Assembly: GCA_031256755.1 (NCBI GenBank)
Contig: JAIRPZ010000164.1
Span: 1 to 11,435 of the forward strand
Length of the DNA: 11,435 nt
Source of the DNA: Planctomycetaceae bacterium
GTDB taxonomy: Bacteria; Planctomycetota; Planctomycetia; Pirellulales; Thermoguttaceae
Reading direction: 5' to 3'
The position numbers and the translations under genes are program-made. Of this stretch, positions 6,954-11,435 are shown piece by piece. Position 1 is the first letter of the stretch. Each line of letters begins with the position of its first letter. A model generated the notes under the pieces. It was given only the letters and a program-made list of their open reading frames with translations, made no database searches and was not told where the DNA came from.

Positions 6954-7427
6954 TCAATTCCGCATCACTTGGAGGTAAAGATGAAGACGTACCGGCGGCG
7001 GGTATTCTTTTTCGTAACAAAAAGAATGATAAGCGGAAACGCCGTGAATATCTGCCGCGCCGATGACCGCAATAACGGGAAAACCCGGAAATCCGGGTAA
7101 ATTCTGAATCTGAACCGGCGGGGAAAGAAGCATTTTTCCGGCAACTTTAAGCGTTTTAAGAACGCAGGGGCAGCCGTGCTGTTCCGGTTTCTTTGTCTCT
7201 GCCGCTGCCGGTTCTTCTGCCAGTTGTTCCGTTTCGTTGTGATGCGAAGAACAGCAGCAAGGTTTTCCGGCGGATTCGGTTTTTTCCGTCTGCACTGGTC
7301 GGCAGCATTCGCAGCGGATGCACCGGCAGATTCCTGCTTGCGGTATCAAGAGATACAGCAAAAGAGCGGCGGCGGTGAAGCACCGCAGCGTTCTGCTTCG
7401 GACCAGTCGTGGAAATACCCGCGTCAT
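6954..7427 (-). CDS. Exported Cys/His-rich protein, candidate periplasmic metal-binding protein
   Basis: The product has 157 residues. The Arg-rich start (MTRVFPRLVRSRTLR) and hydrophobic core (residues 18-29) form a signal peptide or membrane anchor. The Cys at 34 does not sit in a proper lipobox. The mature part opens with C34, C36, C39, C41 and C42 (CRCIRCECC), continues with C57-C59 followed by SSHH, and has GCPC at 85-88. The C-terminal half is hydrophobic and ends in a VRLHLYLQV stretch. From memory, short Cys-rich proteins with similar ends occur beside copper RND pumps in planctomycete-like genomes, but I cannot name the family. CxC, CC and HH clusters in the periplasm fit binding of Cu(I)/Ag(I) for hand-over to CusB. 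The ATG at 7427 has only a weak AGGA about 11 nt upstream. It is the first gene of the - strand block. Confidence 0.7.
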   Translation of the reverse strand: MTRVFPRLVRSRTLRCFTAAALLLYLLIPQAGICRCIRCECCRPVQTEKTESAGKPCCCSSHHNETEQLAEEPAAAETKKPEQHGCPCVLKTLKVAGKMLLSPPVQIQNLPGFPGFPVIAVIGAADIHGVSAYHSFCYEKEYPPPVRLHLYLQVMRN

Positions 7428-7503
7428 ATTACATTATTCCTATCGGCTATTGCATGTATCGACAGGAAGTCCGCCAAACATTGACGAAACCGGAAAAAAT
7501 CCT

Positions 7504-7523
7504 GCCCGTCCGGCAAGGACACC
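7504..7523 (-). promoter_or_regulatory. Candidate operator, copy 2, in the divergent intergenic region
   Basis: On the - strand this reads GGTGTCCTTGCCGGACGGGC, identical to 6411-6430 at 19 of 20 positions (A to G at position 17). It lies 77 bp upstream of the exported Cys-rich gene and 145 bp upstream of the methyltransferase on the other strand. I see no convincing -35/-10 pair for either gene here. Its orientation relative to the downstream metal gene is opposite to that of copy 1, as expected if the dyad is what matters. Confidence 0.55.
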
Positions 7524-7553
7524 GCCATTCTCCCATTTTTGCCGTTTTTCTGT

Positions 7554-7569
7554 TAGAATGTCCGTTCTA
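7554..7569. promoter_or_regulatory. TAGAA-N6-TTCTA dyad
   Basis: TAGAA (7554-7558) and TTCTA (7565-7569) form a 16-bp dyad in the 240-bp divergent region. The left arm also belongs to TGTTAGAAT, which resembles an extended -10 element for the + strand methyltransferase gene. No matching -35 is present. It could be a regulator site or chance. Confidence 0.25.
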
Positions 7570-7667
7570 TCGGAACCGTTCAAAAACACTGCCGCTGCAC
7601 AAGTTTTATGCGGCATTCGCAAGTTCAAATAGATACTGCCGTAACTTTATGACTGCGGAATACCCGG

Positions 7668-9344
7668 ATGACACCAGCAGAATCTCTCACAACCGGCGAA
7701 CGTCAACGCAGAGACGGCAAGTTCTATACCCCTCTTCCCTTTGCGAAAAAGGGATTGGAGTACATTGAAAAAACGCTCGGCAAAGAATGGTGGAAAAGCG
7801 GCGGATACCGCTTGTGGGATATGGCAGCGGGAACGGGAAATCTGGAGTCTTATCTGCCGCCGGACGCGTTAAAATACTGTTATCTTTCAACGCTTTATCA
7901 AGGAGATATTGAACATTTGAAGCGGCTTTTTTCTGATGCCGAAGTCTTTCAATATGATTATCTGAACGATGATGTTGATCCGCTTTTCCTTTCTGACGGC
8001 GATGATCTGAAACTGACGCTGCCTTGGAAAATGCCGGAAACGCTGCGGAATGATTTGAACAATCCGAAAATAAAATGGGTTATCCTCATCAATCCGCCCT
8101 TTGCAACGGCACAGGAAGCCGCAATGAAAGGGAAAAGTAAAACAGGTGTTTCTGATACAAAAATCCGTCAAAGAATGCACCGTGAAAATTTGGGGGAAGT
8201 TTCAAGAGAGATCTATACTCAATTTTTGTACAGAATTCGTCATGAGTTTTTGAAGCGGGAAACGTTATTGGGACTGTTTGCGCCGATGAAATATCTTTTG
8301 TCGAACAACTATCAGAAATTCCGCGACAATGTTTTCTTTTCGTCATTCCGCAGCGGCTTTGTTTTTTCTTCGGAAAATTTTCACGGCACATCAAAAACAA
8401 GTCATTTTCCGGTTTCATTTGCTCTTTGGAAAGTGAACAGCGGAGAACAACCGGATAAGCATCCTATTGTTTTTGCTGCATTGAATAACAATGCCGAACA
8501 ATTTGATACAAAAAAAGTCAAGTTTGCCGATAGGACTCATTTTTTGAATAAATGGATTCAGCGTCCGCCTGCTGTCAAAACTTTCCCGCCGTTTAGTTCG
8601 GCAATGACTGTAAAATCGGGCAACACCGATCCCCGCGACCGGATAGCGGAGGGCTTTTTGGCTTCGCTGATGTGTCCCGGCAACGAATTGCAGAATCAGC
8701 AAAAAACGGCGTTTTTATCGGGTCCGCAAGTCAGTGCCGGTGCTTTTTCCGTTACGCCGGAAAATTTTGAGCAGGCGGTTGTTGTTTTTGCGGCAAGAAG
8801 AATTCCGCAAAATAACTGGCTTAATCATGTTGATCAACTGATGCAGCCGGCAAAAAAACTGTCCCGGTTTTTTATCACGGACTGTGCCGTTTGGTGTCTG
8901 TTTGACAGCAAGAATCAGACGGTCAGTATGCGGAATGTGGAATATAAAGGCAGCGTCTATCAGATTACGAACCACTTTTTCCCGTTTTCACCGGCAGAAT
9001 TAAGGAGTTGGATGATCCGTGATGCAGACATTCAAAAAACGCTTTGTCATGCTGCGGACTCCTTCGCTGCGGAATGGTTATTGAAACAAAAATTATCTGC
9101 GGCGGCAAAAAAAGTATTGGAAGCGGGGCGGGATGTTTATCGGTTTTATTTTGCGAATCTCAACAAACTGTGTACGCCGAAGTTTAAGATAGAATCGTTT
9201 GATGCGGGCTGGCGGCAGATTCAGCAGGCGTTGCAGGATGTTTCGCTTGGCGGTGCGGAACTAACGGAACTGAAACGGCGGCACGATTTGCTTCGGGCAA
9301 AACTTCTGCCGCAACTTTATGATTACGGAATTATCGGAGATTGA
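7668..9344 (+). CDS. Orphan N6-adenine-type DNA methyltransferase homologue
   Basis: The product has 558 residues. The N-terminal DGKFYTP (16-22) is followed by motif I, LWDMAAGTGNLE (49-60), which binds S-adenosylmethionine. An acidic residue lies in YQGD (D80), and motif IV is INPPF (141-145), the NPP[FY] catalytic signature of amino-methyltransferases acting on adenine. The stretch after motif IV (KGKSKTGVSDTKI, then IYTQFLYRI) matches, from memory, a family of stand-alone adenine methyltransferase-like proteins found in mobile regions. The remaining half (about 260-558) is family-specific and may recognise DNA. The start at 7668 is the first ATG after an in-frame TGA at 7650-7652; no Shine-Dalgarno is visible. 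No restriction endonuclease or specificity subunit adjoins it, so it is either an orphan or part of a broken defence locus. It is divergent from the metal block. By eye the gene looks more A+T-rich than its neighbours, hinting at transfer. Confidence 0.8.
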   Translation: MTPAESLTTGERQRRDGKFYTPLPFAKKGLEYIEKTLGKEWWKSGGYRLWDMAAGTGNLESYLPPDALKYCYLSTLYQGDIEHLKRLFSDAEVFQYDYLNDDVDPLFLSDGDDLKLTLPWKMPETLRNDLNNPKIKWVILINPPFATAQEAAMKGKSKTGVSDTKIRQRMHRENLGEVSREIYTQFLYRIRHEFLKRETLLGLFAPMKYLLSNNYQKFRDNVFFSSFRSGFVFSSENFHGTSKTSHFPVSFALWKVNSGEQPDKHPIVFAALNNNAEQFDTKKVKFADRTHFLNKWIQRPPAVKTFPPFSSAMTVKSGNTDPRDRIAEGFLASLMCPGNELQNQQKTAFLSGPQVSAGAFSVTPENFEQAVVVFAARRIPQNNWLNHVDQLMQPAKKLSRFFITDCAVWCLFDSKNQTVSMRNVEYKGSVYQITNHFFPFSPAELRSWMIRDADIQKTLCHAADSFAAEWLLKQKLSAAAKKVLEAGRDVYRFYFANLNKLCTPKFKIESFDAGWRQIQQALQDVSLGGAELTELKRRHDLLRAKLLPQLYDYGIIGD

Positions 9345-9422
9345 TAATAGACATGTTGTAAAATATCTCATTTTATTATCATACTTTTATTACAGGAGTG
9401 AACAGCCGTCGCGGAGGACAAA

Positions 9423-9752
9423 ATGCAGCGATCCGAAAATGCTCTCAAGATGAACGACGAACAATTCAAACGTATTCCCGGAACAACCACCGTTTTTCAA
9501 CAGATGCTATCCGTCCTGCAATTCGCTTAATCTTTTATTCATGAAAAAGGCGGCAGCACTGATGATTTCACGTTGTATAAGAACACGCTGGGGACAGTCA
9601 AGTTTGCGGCGTGCTGTAAGCAGACAGCGGTTATCGGGGGTACTCGTGTATCACAAAAACAGCGAGATACCTTATAAGAAGCCGTGAAGCGGGGTGTTGT
9701 CGGCAGTACAGCGGTCAGTTGGTCAAGCCACGGAATTGTCATCGAAAACATC
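9423..9752 (+). pseudogene. Decayed IS5-family transposase remnant
   Basis: A GGAGG at 9413-9417 precedes an ATG at 9423. The 35-codon frame it opens contains MNDEQFKRIPGTTTVFQQML, which is like the N-terminus of IS5-family (IS1031/IS427-like) transposases. It stops at TAA 9528-9530. The same frame resumes with HEKGGSTDDFTLYKNTLGTV (from 9540), like the late KG..HDF.LYK block. The middle of the enzyme, about 120 residues, is therefore deleted. A frameshift leads to VYHKNSEIPYKKP (9646-9684), then a stop. Another shift gives GIVIENI (9732-9752), matching the C-terminal RIVIENI block. The remnant ends against the stop of the nuclease gene. The family assignment is from remembered consensus. No terminal inverted repeats are recognisable. 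The 9345-9422 stretch before it is A+T-rich and holds nothing else I can name. Confidence 0.75.
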
Positions 9753-11297
9753 CTACCGGAAAAATGCCGCAAAGGGATCATATCCTGACGGCGGCAGTTC
9801 CGCAGGCGGAAATTTTCTCTGCCAGATTGCACGGACAATTTCTCTTGCCGATTCAACGGCACTGTCAATATCTTCTTTTGTCCAGCCGGCAAGCACTTCA
9901 CATGTGTCGGCGGTTTTTGCCGGCAGATGGCAGTATCCCAAACCGGGCAGTGCAGGATAATCCCTTGCAAAATCATTTTTGTACGTTTTATGCTGACTCA
10001 AAAGATAATAGTAGAGCGGCAGTTGAAAATCAAACCATTCCCCGTCTTTGCTGCGGTAGTTTTTCAAATCCGCGGCTCCGGTTTTGTAGTCCAGAATGAC
10101 CAGATGATCCGTTCCCCGCTGCCGGTCAATCCGGTCAATCTTGCCGGTCAGCAGCATCACTTTTCCATCAACGTTTAATTCGGCATGATATGTTTCTTCG
10201 GCTCTTTCGATGTCATATTCGTCTGCCCACTTTGCCTGCCACTCGGCAAATGCTTGGAGACGGCTGATGGCACGCTCTTTTTGAATCATCAGTGCCGGAC
10301 GCGGATCGGTGCCGAATTTCTGGAATTCATGCCGCACTTCGTTTTCGAGAAACTTTTTGATATGATCGGCTGACCGGGACATTCTCATTTCTTCATTGCT
10401 GCCGAACCGCCGCAAAACCTCGTGAAGACACTCGCCGAATGAACCTTCATTCAGTTCTTCATCATGATCATTGATGCTTTTGAGTTTGAGAATTTCTTTG
10501 AGATAGAAACGGTATGGACATTTTTTGTAAGCGGCGAAATCGGTCACATTCATCTTATTGATCAACTCATCACCGGCGGGGAGCGGCGGCGGCACCGGAA
10601 ACGTTAACGCCTGTGCCGTATCCGGTTTACCGAAATCAATGTCCGGGATCAATTCCTGTTTTTCTGAAAAAAAACGCCGGAGACGTTTGGCGACAGTTTC
10701 ATCATCCGCTGCAAAAAACAGACGGCTCGGCAGCATCGGATTGTTTTCGGCGGAACGTTTGCCGGTGATGAGCCGGACCCGATTCGGATCGTGCTGCCGA
10801 GTTTCCAAAATACAGGAAAGCGAATAGGCATCGCGTGCATACCGCCGCCGGTTATCTTCGAGATCGAGTTTCTGCCGCATTTTATCAGGCAGAAACATAT
10901 CCGAGGTCTGCACTTCCGGTACTTTGCCGTCATTCATGCCGGTAATGACCATGACTTCCGCATCTTCCATCGCCAAATCAAGCCAGCCGACAAGTTCGAT
11001 GTCTTCCGGTTCATGTGGCTGCGGCACTTTCTCATTTTGTATTTGATGCAGAACGAGCAAAACCGTATCGGCAAGAGAGGGCTGCTTTAACAATTCCGGC
11101 GGAATTTCTTCGATCCGATCCAGCACTTCGAGAACTTTTTGATAGGCATGTTCTTCACTGTCCGGTCTGCCGGTTTGTTTCGGAATGCCGAAAACCTGCC
11201 GCAAGATGGTTTTCAAATCGTCTGTTTGCAGGATCGACTCCTGCAAGATTCGGCAGACACGGTGATAAAAATGATCCGGATTCTGTTCGTGCATCAT
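9753..11297 (-). CDS. AddB-like PD-(D/E)XK nuclease, N-terminally truncated
   Basis: The 514 residues correspond to the C-terminal half of large AddB-like repair nucleases (about 1000 residues), which resect double-strand breaks with a helicase partner. Residues 1-245 are the end of the inactivated helicase-like part, with VITGMNDGKVPE (117-128), DNRRRYARDAYSLS (148-161) and LPSRLFF. The nuclease domain follows: KKCPYRFY (258-265), GSFGECLHEVL with H292, LTGKIDRID with D388, LDYKTG with D403 and K405, and QLPLYYYLL with Q425 and Y429. All RecB-type catalytic positions are present. The Cys cluster that holds the Fe-S centre of Bacillus AddB is absent. It ends normally in YDPFAAFF. An in-frame TAA at 11307-11309 closes the frame four codons above the ATG, and no Walker A half lies upstream within the window. 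It is probably a remnant, although a perfect TATAAT near the start could still allow expression. Confidence 0.75.
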   Translation of the reverse strand: MMHEQNPDHFYHRVCRILQESILQTDDLKTILRQVFGIPKQTGRPDSEEHAYQKVLEVLDRIEEIPPELLKQPSLADTVLLVLHQIQNEKVPQPHEPEDIELVGWLDLAMEDAEVMVITGMNDGKVPEVQTSDMFLPDKMRQKLDLEDNRRRYARDAYSLSCILETRQHDPNRVRLITGKRSAENNPMLPSRLFFAADDETVAKRLRRFFSEKQELIPDIDFGKPDTAQALTFPVPPPLPAGDELINKMNVTDFAAYKKCPYRFYLKEILKLKSINDHDEELNEGSFGECLHEVLRRFGSNEEMRMSRSADHIKKFLENEVRHEFQKFGTDPRPALMIQKERAISRLQAFAEWQAKWADEYDIERAEETYHAELNVDGKVMLLTGKIDRIDRQRGTDHLVILDYKTGAADLKNYRSKDGEWFDFQLPLYYYLLSQHKTYKNDFARDYPALPGLGYCHLPAKTADTCEVLAGWTKEDIDSAVESAREIVRAIWQRKFPPAELPPSGYDPFAAFFR

Positions 11298-11305
11298 GCT
11301 GTCCC

Positions 11306-11334
11306 ATTATAGCATTGACTCGCTGTCACGTCGA
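11306..11334 (-). promoter_or_regulatory. Possible hybrid promoter before the truncated nuclease
   Basis: On the - strand TCGACG (11334-11329, 4 of 6 to consensus) and a perfect TATAAT (11311-11306) are 17 bp apart. TATAAT ends 8 bp before the ATG at 11297, so the transcript would be almost leaderless. The -35 lies inside the inverted-repeat arm and the -10 outside it, the arrangement of hybrid promoters formed by some insertion elements. The -35 match is weak. Confidence 0.35.
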
Positions 11335-11435
11335 CTGCAAAGTCCTAAAACTCACAAATATTAGGCAATACAGGCAATTGAGGAAGGTATTTTCACTGCC
11401 TTTTACGGCAAAAAACCGACTTTGCAGGCGACGTG
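11327..11435. repeat. 18-bp imperfect inverted repeats around a 73-bp core, mobile-element-like, at the window edge
   Basis: CACGTCGACTGCAAAGTC (11327-11344) and GACTTTGCAGGCGACGTG (11418-11435) are reverse complements at 17 of 18 positions. The core between them is A+T-rich and non-coding, with two AGGCAAT copies (11363-11369, 11372-11378). The arms sit just upstream of the broken nuclease gene and the right arm runs to the last base. This could be a MITE-like element of 109 bp or more, or the end of a larger insertion sequence. No target duplication can be checked because the far side is missing. Confidence 0.6.

Noticed and set aside
6826..7020. Upstream extension of the Cys-pair gene to an ATG at 7020
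   Set aside because: It would overlap the end of the exported Cys-rich gene and translate the 10-bp inverted repeat. The internal ATG at 6825 has the ideal ribosome site.
9345..9422. TTGTAA and CATACT as a promoter for the transposase remnant
   Set aside because: Both hexamers match poorly and the stretch is simply A+T-rich.
9539..9976. 145-residue open frame on the - strand
   Set aside because: It overlaps the nuclease 3' end and the transposase remnant, with no domain or ribosome site.
1..11435. CRISPR arrays, tRNA and rRNA genes
   Set aside because: No regularly spaced repeats of the right size, no tRNA-like GTTC loop with acceptor pairing, and no rRNA conserved blocks were seen on either strand by eye.

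Overview
The window reads as part of a chromosome or metagenomic contig of a Gram-negative bacterium. The evidence is a periplasm-spanning RND metal pump, a lipoprotein adaptor and exported Cys-rich proteins. Moderate G+C, several genes without a clear Shine-Dalgarno, and an AddB-like nuclease together make me suspect the PVC group (Planctomycetota/Lentisphaerota). That placement is a weak inference from style and rests on no marker gene.

Layout. (1) 1-1104, + strand: 3' part of a probably exported protein of unknown family with an HEWLH zinc-peptidase-like motif. (2) 1164-7427, - strand: a metal-resistance block. In transcription order it holds an exported Cys-rich protein (7427-6954), a small protein with three Cys-Cys pairs (6825-6484), a strong stem-loop, a consensus sigma70 promoter (TTGACA-17-TATAAT), the adaptor CusB (6310-4586) and the RND pump CusA (4409-1164). 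CusA keeps the Cu(I)/Ag(I) signature: TM4 Asp/Glu, the three-methionine site and the C-terminal Lys. CusB carries an N-terminal CPM/CxxCGM metal-binding domain and a DUF3347-like C-terminal domain. No outer-membrane channel (CusC/TolC type) and no regulator are visible. (3) 7668-9344, + strand: an orphan adenine-specific DNA methyltransferase homologue with FYTP, DMAAGTG and NPPF motifs, divergent from the metal block. (4) 9423-9752: a badly decayed IS5-family transposase. (5) 9753-11297, - strand: the C-terminal half of an AddB-like PD-(D/E)XK nuclease with its catalytic residues intact but its N-terminal half missing. Just upstream of it is an 18-bp inverted repeat pair (11327-11344 / 11418-11435) at the window edge.

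How it fits together. The metal block plausibly handles copper or silver. CusBA would take periplasmic Cu(I)/Ag(I) outward through a channel encoded elsewhere, and the two Cys-rich proteins would buffer or deliver the metal. The least expected signal is a 20-bp element present twice, 19/20 identical, in opposite orientation. One copy sits just upstream of the cusB promoter (6411-6430), and one in the divergent region ahead of the exported Cys-rich gene (7504-7523). Its core is the dyad TGTCC-ttgcc-GGACA. A 10-bp part recurs at the predicted cusB transcription start (6356-6365). It looks like the operator of an unseen regulator that ties the two Cys-rich genes and cusBA into one regulon.
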